Positions 34,781 to 45,891 of a stretch of DNA of 64,000 nt are shown piece by piece. Position 1 is the stretch's first letter, and each line of letters opens with the position of its first letter. Source of the DNA: Setophaga petechia (taxonomy: Eukaryota > Chordata > Aves > Passeriformes > Parulidae). The notes under the pieces are model-generated. The model had not been told where the DNA came from, ran no database searches, and saw only the letters and a list, made by a program, of their open reading frames with translations. A program made the position numbers and the translations under genes. The stretch spans positions 3,260,501 to 3,324,500 of the forward strand of contig JANCRA010000028.1 of NCBI GenBank assembly GCA_024362935.1. Direction: 5' to 3'.

Positions 34781-35945
34781 CTTCAGCAGATGCAAATCCC
34801 TGCATCTCCTCAAGTCACACAACCATGCCAGGTGAGGTCAGCTGATGCTCCTGCCCTTTCTCTGCACAGAAATTCAACATGCATAACTGCCTGCAAAAGC
34901 ATTTGCTGACAACAGCCTTCCCCTTTCAAATGAGCTACTTCTCCTGCAGTCCCAGGTTCTACATCTTCTCTAATAATGTCTTACTCTAGCTGGATTATCC
35001 ATCACCATAAAGTCATTTATTCTTTCAGACACTGTTAATTTTAGTGAGGCTGGCATGGATTAACAAGCCATTGATCCACATTTACAGATACAGTAAACAA
35101 CTCTTGATTTCTTTCACTTCCTACCCTTGAGCATGCTAAGTAGTTCCAGGCAAGGCTCCTCACTGGACACACACCCACCTTGTTAGAGAGATACCCAAAC
35201 CTTTCCTGCAAGGTTATCACTGCACACTCTCCTGCAGAGGAAGAGAAACTCAGAGCTTATGTTATGAACAGACCTTCAGGATATCTCAATTTCCTGTAGC
35301 CACTTCAAATAAATCAACAAGATTTGGCTTTCTGTTATAATTTCGTAAAGATTATTCATCATTCCAGTAAAAGCCTGTAAGCAAAAAAAGAAAACGAAAT
35401 GCTTTTCATTGTGGATTCTCTATTTTATTGGTAGTTAAAAGATTAGACTGTTGTTATAATGGAAGAAACAGTTCCCAACTTGACCTCAGCTGATTTTGCT
35501 GTTGGGGAGCTCACTGCTGTGCTCAGTGGTAGCTCACACTGATAGCAGTAAAATCAGATGGAGAGTCCCAAGCCCAAAGTTTCTATTCAAAACATTAAAA
35601 AAACCCCAAACATTCAAATAATTGAAGGATTGCTTGAAGAACAATCCTTCAAACAATCCTTCTGGGCTACCTGGCCCTAACCAGCATGCTCCATGCTCCT
35701 TTCAATTTAGATGCCTGAATTTAGCCTGTATGAATCACCCTGGGGTAAATCTCTACCCAGAATTGATGTGTAAAATGCATTTTTCAGCATGTGAAAGAGA
35801 CCAGTCCTGGAAGCTGACCTGGGACTCCAAGCATGAGTGATCCAGTCAGTCCTGTCTTACAGGCTGGGAAGGGTTTTCAAAGCATCATATCATCAATGGC
35901 CCTTGTTATTTGACTGTATCCCACTGTAATGTTTCCAGGACATCA
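34781..35945. other. single-copy non-coding sequence
   Basis: No gene recognised. Confidence 0.5.
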
Positions 35946-36414
35946 TGGGAATAAATCACACAGACTCCATGGTGGGAAAAACCCATTCTTTATCCACATA
36001 ATTCTTCATGGTGGGAAAAACCCATTCTTTATCCACATAATTCATTTTTATACAGTTTTACAGACCTCCTGTGGGACTTCAATTGGTCAGGAGCTTTCTT
36101 GTTAATTAATTATTGGTCAGTAATGAATTGTTATTCTGTATTGATTGGTCACTCAAACTCTCAGTGTGTGTGTCCAGGGAAAGTTGTTTGTGAGAGATAG
36201 TTTTCATTTTCTATCTAATGGTGTAAAAACAGTTTATACACGTGCAAGTTGTCTTTCACCCAGGAATAGATTGTTGTGCTAATGGACTGCTCACACCAGG
36301 ATTGCTTTCACGTGGGAACTTGCAAAGAGCCTGACAAGGCCAGCCACTGATTCCAGGAGAGCCAGATTGATTTTATGAAGCCTTTCTTTATGATTTTTCT
36401 ACCTTACTGCAACA
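35946..36414 (-). mobile_element. LTR, family H copy 2, with internal duplication
   Basis: Matches 24060-24522. Near its plus-strand start a 39-bp segment is duplicated in tandem (35968-36006 and about 36007-36043, each beginning CATGGTGGGAAAAACCC), which doubles the region around the poly(A) signal. No certain target duplication. Confidence 0.82.
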
Positions 36415-36866
36415 ATACACTGCCTCAGCTGCAGGGCTTCCCAAAGCTGCCTGTTCCAGGCCTCACCATTTATTCCTCACAGCAGCAATCTGCATCTCCT
36501 TGGCTGCAGTATAAAGCCTAAACATCCTTGGTGTATCTCCTGCAGATAACAAGGACAAACTACTTTCTTCCCCTTTTAAAGCTGCCTCCTCTTAGCCCTG
36601 CTTTTTCTTAACTGCTCTTCCACAGGCTCCTCTGCTCCTCACTGGTAACCACAGGACAGCAGTGCTGTGCCTCCCTTCCTCAGACAGACAAACACATTTA
36701 GAAGATGATGAGTTCCAGACATGACTGCAGGCACTATGAGTTTTTTCACTTCACTTTGAAGTGATGGATAGCATTGCCAATGGTAAATTTAGCTCAAGCA
36801 TTGGGAAACAAGGGCAATTCCCTCACAGCAGATTCAAGTGGTCTTCTGCATCACCCCAAAGCCACA
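36415..36866. other. single-copy non-coding sequence
   Basis: Nothing recognised. Confidence 0.5.
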
Positions 36867-36873
36867 GAATTAC

Positions 36874-37253
36874 TGTGACCGTGTTCACAGGGGTCTCAGG
36901 TTGAGGGAAGAGATGAGGATCTTACTCCATGTTTCAGAAGGCTTGATTTATTACTTTATGATATATATTACATCAAAACTATACTAAAAGAATAGAAGAA
37001 AAGGTTTAATCAGAAAGCTAGCTAAGAATAGAAAGGAATGATAACAAAGGTTTGTGGCTCGGACTCTCTGTCCGAGCCAGCTGACTGTGATTGGCCATTA
37101 ATTACAAACATCCAACATGGGCCAATCCCAGATGTACCTGTATCATTCTACAGCAGCAGATAATCAATGTTTACATTTTGTTCCTGAGGCCTCTCAGCTT
37201 CTCAGCAGAAAAAATCCTGACGAAAGGATTTTTCATAAAACATGTCTGTGACA
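36874..37253 (-). mobile_element. solo LTR, family D copy 2, inserted at a CR1 tail
   Basis: A 380-bp LTR flanked by identical GAATTAC (36867-36873 and 37254-37260; six expected plus one chance base). The minus strand starts TGTCACAGACATG. The target lies in the ACAGAATTACAGAATG tail of a CR1 that continues at 37261. It contains a perfect hairpin at 37056-37078 (GGCTCGGAC and its complement). Confidence 0.92.
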
Positions 37254-37590
37254 GAATTACAGAATGTGTAAGGCTGGAGGGGGCCCAGAGGGTCCCTGGT
37301 GGCACCTCCCTGCTCAGGCAGGGCCATCCCAGAGCACAGGGCACAGCATTGTGTGCACAGGGCTCTGCAGGATCCCCGCTGAGGGAGACTCCAGCCCCTC
37401 CCTGGGCAGCCTGCTCAGGGCTGGGCACTGCCCAGGGCACAAGTTGTGTCTCCTGGGCAGGGGCAGTGCTGGGCTCAGGCCCTGCCTGTTCCTCTTGTCC
37501 CATTGCTTGGCACCAGCAGGAAGAGCCTGGTCCATGCCCTGGCACACTCCCTTCACACACAGACAGACACTGAAGTCATCACAGAGCACC
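37254..37590 (-). mobile_element. CR1 LINE 3' fragment
   Basis: Reverse-orientation CR1 3' end: AATTACAGAATG, then 'ggctggagggggcccagagg', 'cctgctcaggcagggccatc' and 'cctgggcagcctgctcaggg'. These are diverged versions of typical CR1 3' region text. It is truncated at its 5' side, as most CR1 copies are. The outer edge at about 37590 is approximate. Confidence 0.75.
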
Positions 37591-37599
37591 ACCCCAGGG

Positions 37600-37740
37600 T
37601 GTGCTGTTAACAACAGAGTTCCACCATCCTCCCTGTGAGGGTGGGCAGGCCCTGGCACAGGTGCCCAGAGCAGCTGGGGCTGCCCCTGGATCCCTGGCAG
37701 TGCCCAGGGCCAGGCTGGACAGGGCTGGGAGCAGCTGGTG
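37600..37740 (+). mobile_element. CR1 LINE fragment, opposite orientation
   Basis: Plus-sense CR1-like text: 'tgagggtgggcaggccctgg', 'gcccagagcagctgggg', 'ccctggatccctggcagtgc' and 'aggctggacagggctgg'. It abuts the family I LTR and faces the CR1 to its left. Confidence 0.65.
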
Positions 37741-37744
37741 ATGC

Positions 37745-38050
37745 CTTGAGAAGGCTGACCTAGAACAGAGGCTGGACAGAGCTAAAGAATAAAGCAGGGA
37801 TTTATTAAAAGGCCTCAATGGATCCACCTTGGGCAGCACAAGAGCCCAGCCAGGGCTAAACCCCAGGTGAACCAAAATTGTCACAAAATGCACAACTGCT
37901 CATGGGGTCTGTCACTTTGATCAGTTCTGGTCCATTTGCATGTTGGAGTTAATTGTTCAATTCCAGCTTTAGCCCATCAAGTCCCATCCTTCCTGTTTTT
38001 CTCTCTTCATTCCACGTTGTTTTTGCACTTAGGCCTGAGATTTGGATCAG
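37745..38050 (-). mobile_element. LTR fragment, family I copy 2
   Basis: Homologous to 5039-5345, including 'gctgacctagaacagaggct', 'gcagggatttattaaaagg', 'ctcaatggatccacc' and 'ttgcatgttggagttaat'. Both copies are preceded by TGATGCCTTG, so the element may begin there. It is followed after about 30 bases by family B copy 3. Confidence 0.72.
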
Positions 38051-38084
38051 CTTGAGGCTGTGTCTAGCACAGGTGAGTGATGGG

Positions 38085-38703
38085 TCTCAGGTTCTCTAGC
38101 TGCTCACAGTGACTCTGAGATATTTTAAAAAGTCTCTTTTCCCAGCCCAGCGCTCAAAGAAGAGTCAGAGCTCCTCAGTTCTCTGTCTCAAGGTTGTTTA
38201 CTGTATCTTATCTATAACAATTTTTTCTCCTGGCCTGTCCATCCAGCAGGACAGTTCCAGGCACTCTGCCTGCCCCCAGGGCAGTGTTATGTCTTTATAC
38301 TAAAAACTACCTATACAATGTTTACGATTACTTTCCAATACTTATGACCTATGTTAGACAGTGAGTTTCTACTCCAAACCAATCCAAAAGTGCCACCATC
38401 ACAGCAGAAGATGGAGGCCAAGAAGAAGAAGGAGAAAGGCTGGACATGCCCAGATTCCTTCATCTTGCCCCCTGAATCCCCATTCTAAAAACCCCAAAAA
38501 ATCTATTTTTCACCTTGTGATAAATTCACTATCATTCTACTTAAACTGTCATGGCTTGCTGATCTTCATTTAAGGTTGGTAATTTGCTCCAGGGGTCATA
38601 ATCCAAACCACAGGTGTCTTGGGCTCTGTGCCAGGGTCTCTGAGCCCCCTGGCAGGGGTCTTGGCCATCCAGGACAGCCAGAGGGATGTTCTGAATTCCA
38701 ACA
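38085..38703 (-). mobile_element. solo LTR, family B copy 3
   Basis: A 619-bp LTR with a near-perfect 6-bp target duplication (GATGGG at 38079-38084, CATGGG at 38704-38709). Minus-strand start TGTTGGAATTCAG, end CTGAGA. It is more diverged from the 28381 and 45267 copies and closer to the 61476 copy. Confidence 0.9.
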
Positions 38704-38709
38704 CATGGG

Positions 38710-40234
38710 TTTGCAAAACAGGGCTCAAAGAGACACCTGAGAGTGTTTGAAAGGACACAAGTGCAGAGACGGAGTCTCTAGATATTGTTCCTTCCTCCTT
38801 TGTGCTGCAGACATGCAGAGAAGAGGAGAAAATGAGGATCCCCTGTGCTCAGTAAGGAGTGGAGCCACGAGGTGAATATGCAGGGGGTGCTCAGCAGAGC
38901 TGCCACAAGAGCTGGGGATGCTCTCTGTCACATGCACAGCATTTCTACAGCAGTTTGGAGGTGCCCTAAGAGCACCCCAGGTACCAGGGGGTGAGCCCAG
39001 GGCTCTCCCCAGCAGTTTGCACAGGAAGGACCTGGCAGGGCATCCTGCAGTGTTAAATAAATTCCTTCGTCATCACAGAATTCTATTCTATCATATTTTC
39101 CTCTCTCCTCAAATGAAGGAAAGCAGGATAAGAAACAGACTACTTTATATTCAGGGCTCCAATAACCAACACTGCAGGATGTATCACTATCAGAGGGTAA
39201 GGAAAGGGAAAAAGAAGCTAAATGGTGGTATTATTAAATGCAAAGTATAAAAACATTTAAAGTGACACCTTCCTGAAGAGAGCTTTCAAATTATTCACAG
39301 TCAATGCAATACAATCCACAGCTAATTACAGCCTATACATGCAACAGAAAGTAATGCTAATCATAATTACTCTGCACTTACACACTGTAGCAATTTCCAT
39401 CTGAAGACCTCAAAGTCTTTATAAACATTAATTAATCCCATTGCCCTGCTGAGGTAACTGTTACCACAATTCTCATTTTAGGGACAGGTAAACTGTTGTT
39501 CAGATGTTAAGTGCTTTGCTTGTTACATTTGGGCACAGCAGGTGGGATGATTACCCTGAGCACTCCTGCTACAGGTGCTGGGGCTGGGGAGGAGAAGGGC
39601 ACAGGTATTGAGGCAAAGGGCAGATTCTGGAGCTGAGGAACAAGACTTTGACAAAAACACTTGACTCACACTGCTACACGGCCAGGGCTGTATTTATAGC
39701 CCCCTCAGTGTGCTAGTTCCACTGCTGACACCAATGCACTGACCCTGGAAGCACTGACACTAATTTTAAAGGTTTGATTTTGCCTTCTGTAGAATTGCTT
39801 CCTTTCCTTTCCTCACAGAAAATAGCATCACAAAACTTTGTCTCAGAGACAGGTTTGAAGAGAGGACAGCAAATACCAGAATCACTACTGTTACCAGCTT
39901 TGGCTAATAAAGACCTTTTTTTTGGATTTTGAAAATGCAAAATGAGAGGATGTGGTGCATCTGGGAAACAGGGTAGAATAACAAAGCTTTTCAGGCTTGT
40001 GGGCTCCAGTTAAGCCAACCAAGCCACCCTGTGCATTCTGATTTCTGTACAGAGCCTCCAGGCCTCCAGAAGGCTTCACTACTGGTAACGGCAAGCACAG
40101 GAGGGAAGGTAATTTGAGCCAGATGCATCTGGTGAGCAGACACCTTTGGGTTTCACAAGTATTTCCCACTGATATTCCATTAAATGTTGAGACAATGGAG
40201 AAAAAACCCATTTATATAGGGCTTGTGACATCTT
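38710..40234. other. single-copy non-coding sequence
   Basis: No gene recognised. A candidate conserved element lies at 39280-39440. Confidence 0.5.
39280..39440. promoter_or_regulatory. candidate conserved non-coding element
   Basis: Unique AT-rich sequence with CACAGCTAATTACAGCC, GTAATGCTAATCATAATTAC and ACATTAATTAATCCC, a cluster of homeodomain-type cores within 160 bp. Inference from composition. Confidence 0.3.
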
Positions 40235-41118
40235 GGTCTGTATGAGCCATAATGCAGGAGCAGCCAGTGACCATCCCCCTCCACTGGGCACTGGGGAGTC
40301 CACACCTCAAATGCTGCATCCAGTTCTGGGCCACTCCCTTAAAAAGGGACAGTGAGGTGCTTGGGCATGTCCAGAGAAGGAAAGGAGGCTCCTGAAGGGT
40401 GCAGAAAAAAATTCTGATGAGGAACAGCCAAGGGAGCTGGGCTTGTTTAGTCTTGAGGAGGCTCAGGGGGAACCTCTCTGTTTTCCACAACTGCCTGAAA
40501 AGTTCACAGAATTAACAGAGTTCATAGAATGATCAGGTTGGAAGAGATCATCGAATCCAACCCAGCCCCAACACCTCAACTCACCCCTGGCACCCAGTGC
40601 CACATCCAGGCTTTGTTAAACACACCCAGGGATGGGGACTCCACCACCTCCCCAGGCAGCCATTCCAGAACTTTATCACCCTTTCTGTAAAACCCCTTTT
40701 CCTGATATCCAACCTGTATTTCCCTTGGTGCAGCTGGAGGCTGTGTGCTCTGGTTGTGTCAGTGCTGCCTGGAGAAAGAGCCCAACCCCAGCTGAGCACA
40801 GGCACCTTTCAGGAGCTGCAGAGAGGAGGGGCTGCTCTCTTCTGCCATGCCTGCAGTGAGAGGACAAGAGCAAATGTTCTTTACCTGAGACAGGGGAGAT
40901 TCAGATTAAATAGTAGAAAGAAAATTTTCACTGTTGAAAGTGGCTGTAACTGTTGACAGTGGGGTCAAAGAATAGGTTGCCTGCGGAGGTGGTGGAATCA
41001 CCATCCTTGGGTCTGCTGACATCTGGATGTGGTTTAGGGCTCCAGTGGCAGTGCTGGGTGAGTGGCTGGGCTGAATGATCTGTTTGGTCTAGTCCAGCCT
41101 TGATGGTTCTATGATTCT
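40235..41118 (+). mobile_element. CR1 LINE 3' region, split by a second CR1
   Basis: Plus-sense CR1 in two parts. Part one (40235-40497) has 'tgctgcatccagttctgggc', 'gcatgtccagagaagg', 'gggagctgggcttgtttag' and 'acaactgcctgaaaa'. Part two (about 40853-41118) has 'gaggacaagagcaaatg', 'ttcagattaaatag', 'aggttgcctgcggaggtgg' and the CR1 terminal TTCTATGATTCT. The gap between them is an inverted CR1. No reverse-transcriptase frame is intact; only the last few hundred bases of the LINE are present. Confidence 0.88.
40500..40852 (-). mobile_element. CR1 LINE 3' fragment nested in another CR1
   Basis: Reverse-orientation CR1: CATAGAATGATCAGGTTGG, GAGATCATCGAATCCAACCC, 'ggggactccaccacctcccc', 'aggcagccattccag' and 'ttccctggtgcagctgg'-like text. 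It interrupts the plus-sense CR1 and so inserted later. Small frames seen across it are CR1 artefacts. Confidence 0.85.
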
Positions 41119-41151
41119 GCAGCATCTACCCTAAAGCAAATGAAGGAAAAG

Positions 41152-41464
41152 TGTAGGGGGGACACAGTATGGGTAAATGAAGGTGGTATAGAATGTGATC
41201 TTATCCCCCAATGAGTTGCAGCTGGACCAATTACCAAAGCTTAGGAATATGCCTGATCTTAACAGGCCACACCTGTAGCCAATGAGAACAAGTGGTATAA
41301 AGGGGGGATTGGTAGAATCTGGAGTCAGATGATAACTGCAAGGACCAGGAACAGTCAGTGCTTGGAGGAGCTGCCTGTGAGAAGCATTAAGGAGGTATGA
41401 AACTCTGGTGATATGGACTCCTTGCACCATAATGATAATAGAACTCTTCATATATAAGACAACA
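41152..41464 (+). mobile_element. solo LTR, family F copy 2
   Basis: An uninterrupted 313-bp LTR with an exact 6-bp target duplication GAAAAG (41146-41151 and 41465-41470). It starts TGTAGGGGGGACAC, contains GTGGTATAAAGGGG (TATA) and ends TATAAGACAACA. It defines the unbroken form of the copy at 24940. Confidence 0.94.
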
Positions 41465-41470
41465 GAAAAG

Positions 41471-42899
41471 CTACTGCTAAAAAACAAAAAAATTAGTTTT
41501 ACACCACATAGTCCCCCCAGGACAGGGAGTTCCTTCTCGGGCTAATGATTCATGATGCAATAGATAAATAGACTTGAAAATCCTCTCAGCAAAATATCTG
41601 ACAGTCCAAGAGACAACAAAACTTAACTTCAATCTCCTCTTACCTGTAATTACTTTCCTGGATCTGCATCCCATGGCTCAGGAAATGCACTCAGATTCTG
41701 TCCTTCCCCCCAGTCTCCACAGGCTCTTGGGTGTTAATCATTGTCTGGCACCATGAAACACAAGAGCCATCACTATCAAGGCTGCCAACTTAAGAGACTC
41801 TTGTGATGGGAACGTTTCTATAGACCTACACAATAAGACTAATTGCATGGGCTTGCTGTAAAAGCCAGAGGTCGTTTGATTACTGGCTGTTTTGTACCAT
41901 GAAAGTGCACATTAATTATTTAAAAGATGGACTTATAATTATTGCAAGCTCTAAGTAATTACCTATAATTTTGGCAAGTGTTAGAAAAACTGATAGTCTA
42001 GCAAATTCAGGTTTTAGTCATTAGTAAGCTACTAATTACATTTAAATTGTAAAATGAGAATTATGCAATTTATCTCCCCAATAATGCATAAACATTACAG
42101 TGATTGTAGGTTTTAATGGACTATATTATTACTATAAAAAGCAGAGCAGTGATGGGCAGTGAGGGGCAATTTGAGTTCATTGCTGTTATTTTACATGATA
42201 ATTGCTTATCAGTGACTGCACAGTGATGGGTCTTCTTGATTAACATGGGGTAAGTCCATTCCACCCATCCAACTGTACTGGAAAATTACAAAACTTAGTG
42301 AAGAGTCACTAAAGAGAGTTGATTAATCTTCTCTCAATACAGGCCTAATTGCTGTAGGTAAACAATCTAGAAATCACATATTTTTTTCTTTCCCTATCAC
42401 TTAAGAAAAGCAGAATTCCCAAGTGACACTGTCTTGGCTAGGGCTGCTTTTTTATGCTGATTTCTCAGGATCTTCTCATGCACTCCCCACCCATCCCTGA
42501 GGCTCCTCAGTGCTGCTCCACCACCTGTAAGGAGCAGGAATGAACAGAAACATGCCACCAAGTAATACATGCACATGTGGATTTTTCAGATGCTGCCATT
42601 CCAAAGCAGCCTGTGTCCACCCAATATCCCAGTACACCAATGGCAAAATCCATTTCAACACAAGAAAAGCAGTGTAAGGACTAAATTCAGATTACCAGAC
42701 AACAGAACAGGTCTGAAACAGTAAATTGTTCAGCATCATTCCAGAAAGAAGAGCTTCCTAATAATAGTAATAAATGCAAACTATCAAAGGTGATCAAGTA
42801 TGGGTCAAGTATGAACTATGGGTGTGCATGCTCTGATCTTACAGATGATCTCCTGTCCCTGTGCAGCAGCAGGAGTTCACAAAAGAGTCAATCCCTGTG
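41471..42899. other. single-copy non-coding sequence
   Basis: No gene recognised. The part at 41860-42150 is the strongest candidate conserved element in the window. Confidence 0.5.
41860..42150. promoter_or_regulatory. candidate conserved non-coding element
   Basis: A dense run of homeodomain-type cores in unique AT-rich sequence: CACATTAATTATTTAAAAG, CTTATAATTATTGC, AAGTAATTACC, TACTAATTACATTTAAATTG and the octamer-like TTATGCAATTTAT. This is the pattern of developmental enhancers conserved across vertebrates. Conservation was not tested. Confidence 0.35.
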
Positions 42900-42939
42900 G
42901 GAATCCACAAAATCAGAGGGTTTTGGGAAAGCTGCAGAA

Positions 42940-43510
42940 GGCAGGACCCAGAGACAGCAGAACTGTGATTGGAGCTAAGCAGCAGCCATGAGATTGGTCA
43001 GCAGAAAAATTATTTAAACTGTAGAAAAGCAAGGACAAGTAGAACAATGATCTGTGTGATAACACTTGTCTAGAATAATTTCCTAAGCTACAAAAAAGTT
43101 TATCTAGCAAGATATTAGGAAGGTTGAAGCTTAATAATGGAGTTCTGTGTTGAAGCTTAATAATGGAGTTCTGTGTGTTGTGTTTAAGGTTTACCAGCAG
43201 GTATTGTATTTGAAATAATCAAGCATTGTTTAACCAAAGGTACGTGTGCTTGTAGTGGTTGGATAGAACTACTGTCACTGTGCTTTTGCTTTGTGTGATT
43301 GGTCAAAAAACTTTAAGTTGTAACATTAAGTTCTTGGTCTGCTGCCTGGGATGTGAGCTGCTGGCATCTTCCCATTGTCACAACCATGGAATGAGGCTGA
43401 TGCTGGAAAATCAAACAGCTCAAGGCAGTTCCCAGCAGTCCTGTCCTGTTTGTGATTTGTACACAGACCCCTGCTGGTGTCAAATCCCTGCTTAGCAAGA
43501 GCCCAGAAAT
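42940..43510 (+). mobile_element. possible LTR-like sequence (element S)
   Basis: Has repeated CCAAT-box-like GATTGG/ATTGGTC motifs (42967, 42993, 43298), a tandemly duplicated segment at 43124-43175, and compact retroviral-promoter character. No second copy in the window and no clear edges, so this is a weak call. Confidence 0.3.
43124..43175. repeat. 26-bp tandem duplication
   Basis: Two adjacent identical units beginning TTGAAGCTTAATAATGG, at 43124-43149 and 43150-43175. Identity suggests a recent slippage or repair event. Confidence 0.93.
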
Positions 43511-44637
43511 CTTTACAGTGGCAGCAGAGTCAGTAAGGAAAAGGGGGAAGAGCTGTGTGAGGCTGGGACACACCAACGTGGAGCCCAGGAGTGCAGGGCA
43601 CACAGGGACACCCTGACAGGGACACCCTGACAGCACTCCCACGGGGCTCATGGGACACCCAGGGTGGAAAGGCCAGGCCAGGGGGTGTGCTGCAATTTAA
43701 TAATGTCATTGTTCCTTTGGTTGCAGGTGATTTCTGTGTGTGGAATAAGCAAGGCAGCCATCAGAGGTGTCAGTCACACAAGGCTTAGGAGCCATGCTGG
43801 TGAACAGATTAGGACAGAAATGGAGGATATTCTATCCAGCTGAAAATGACTGCAATTAATCCATATTAGAATCTAGAGCTGTTTATATCTCAGACACTAT
43901 TTTCAGCCAGCAGCACTTCCCTCCACAGCCAAACAGTTGTATTGGAGTTCAATACTTTGTGAACAGAAAAGGCAGCACCAGCCACTGTGAACCACTCAGG
44001 CAATTTCCCTACGGATTTTCACCTTCCCTGTTCCATGAACTACTCAGAAAATTGAGCTGAGGGATTGCTAGAGGTGAGGACCTGCCCATGTAGTAAAGAG
44101 ATTCATGATTTCAGTGTGACTCCTGTCTGCAACACAGGGAAAACTTGTCTCCTTAGGATGTGGGAGGAATGAAATGTGGGACTTATATGTGTACTTGTCT
44201 ACAGTGAGACACTTTCACATGGTGTGCACCTTAAAAGCTGGAGTCTTGCCAGTGTAACTGGCTTGGTGTGACACCAGGGAAATTTAAGAGCTGCTTTGTA
44301 TTGTTATTTTACAAGCCCTTATGCAGTGTTTGTTTTAAATGATGTGCTGTGTGATTTAGTGGTGTCTGCTGCAATGATGAAAGCCAGTGCCTGCTGTGCA
44401 GTGTGACTGCTGTCTTCTCCTGGAGATGAGATATTACTTTTCACTAAAGTTTCCCAAAAGGCAGCAGCAGCTTTAGCCTTTGGGGCATCAGATCTGCTCA
44501 GAACTCCCAAAAATAAAACCCAGGGAAACCATGGTGCTTTTAGCCCTGTTATAGATGAGTAATGGCATGGCTGACACTCACAGTTAAAAGGCAAATATCC
44601 TGTATGTATGTTAGGAGCAGTTTTATAGATTTATAGT
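43511..44637. other. single-copy non-coding sequence
   Basis: No gene recognised. A 14-bp unit GGGACACCCTGACA is doubled at 43605-43632. Confidence 0.5.
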
Positions 44638-44976
44638 TGTGTTTTCCTCCCCTTGTGTTGTTCTCAGGGGTGCCCTGGGTTTGGGACATTTGGGAGGGTC
44701 ACTGGTTCCTGTGGCAGCACCTGAGCTCCAATCAAGGTGTCAGGCAGTGATCTCCAGCACTGGGCAGGGAAGGAGGAGCCCATGGACAGAACTTTGGGGG
44801 AGCTAAAGGGTTAAAAGGGGAAACCTCCATTGTGTGGGTGAGCACATGGTGGGAAAGATCCTCTGCTCCCCTGCTCCCAGTGCTGTAATATTTTCTCTAT
44901 TCAGTCTTCTGTTGTATTTTTTAATAAGGTTTTAATAAACCTTCTAAATTTTGTGTGAGTGAGTATCCTTTCTCAC
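44638..44976 (+). mobile_element. solo LTR, family K copy 2
   Basis: A plus-sense LTR starting TGTGTTTTCC, with GGACAGAACTTTGGGGG, TTAAAAGGGGAAACC, and GTTTTAATAAACCTTC as poly(A) signal, ending TTTCTCACA. It pairs with the older copy at 1606-1946. No clean target duplication. Confidence 0.8.
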
Positions 44977-45266
44977 AGCCCCAGTCTGCATGTCATTCAG
45001 CAGAGTGGCTCATCAGATGTTGGCTGGCAGGCAGGAGGAGGATACAGGACACACCTGAGTGCCCAGGTGGGGACACCAGCAGTGCTGTGTGAGCCATCCC
45101 CAGGGCATGGGGGCACCTCCCCTCCTCTGCTAACAGCTGCCAGGGGGTTGCTCTCATGGGATGTGGCTTTTATTAGTGAGACTTTGGAAGGCCATGGGAA
45201 CATAACTTCTGCTGTCAGTGCTCAGGCCAGCCCCTGCTCCCTGCAGTGTGTGCTGGAACACAAAGG

Positions 45267-45885
45267 TCTCGGGTTTTGTGTTGCTGAAATGGCTCCCAAG
45301 GTTATTAAAGTCTCTTTTTTTCCAGCCCCGCAACCAAAGAAGAAGTTTGGATTCCTCAGCTCTGCTTTCCAAGGTTGTTTATTTTCTCTGATCTGTTCCA
45401 TTCTCTCTCTGACCTGCTGAGATCTGTCCAGCAGGTCGGGTTGTGGCACAGTCCCTGCCCTTGGGCTGGTGTTGGCTTTTTATACTGAGAACTGTGTGTG
45501 CTTTATTTACAATAATTTTCCAATACCTATCACCTATGTTAGACAGTCTGTCTCTACTCTGAACCAATCCAGAAGTGTCACCATCCCAGCAGAAGATGGA
45601 GGACAAGAAGAAAGAGAAGAAGGACAGGACACACCCAGATTCCTCCATCTTGCCTCTTGAACCCCCATTCTAAAATCTCAAAATTCTACTTTTTCACCCT
45701 GTGACAAATTCACTGTCATTCTACTCAAACTCTTGTGGCTTGTAACTCTTCACACAAAGTTGGTAATTGTTTCCATGGGCTAAAGTTGAAGGCACAGGTG
45801 TTTGTGACTCTGTGCCAAGGTCTCTGAGCCCCTGCCAGGTCTGGAATCACCCAGGGCAGCCAGAGCCATGTCCTGGGTCCTGACA
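45267..45885 (-). mobile_element. solo LTR, family B copy 4
   Basis: A 619-bp LTR with an exact 6-bp target duplication CAAAGG (45261-45266 and 45886-45891). Very close to 28381-28999, in the same orientation and 17 kb away. Contains the TATA and poly(A) signals of the family on the minus strand. Confidence 0.94.
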
Positions 45886-45891
45886 CAAAGG

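Noticed and set aside
37745..38703. Adjacent family I and B LTRs as the two ends of one provirus
   Set aside because: They belong to different families, and the B copy has its own 6-bp target duplication, so they are independent insertions.
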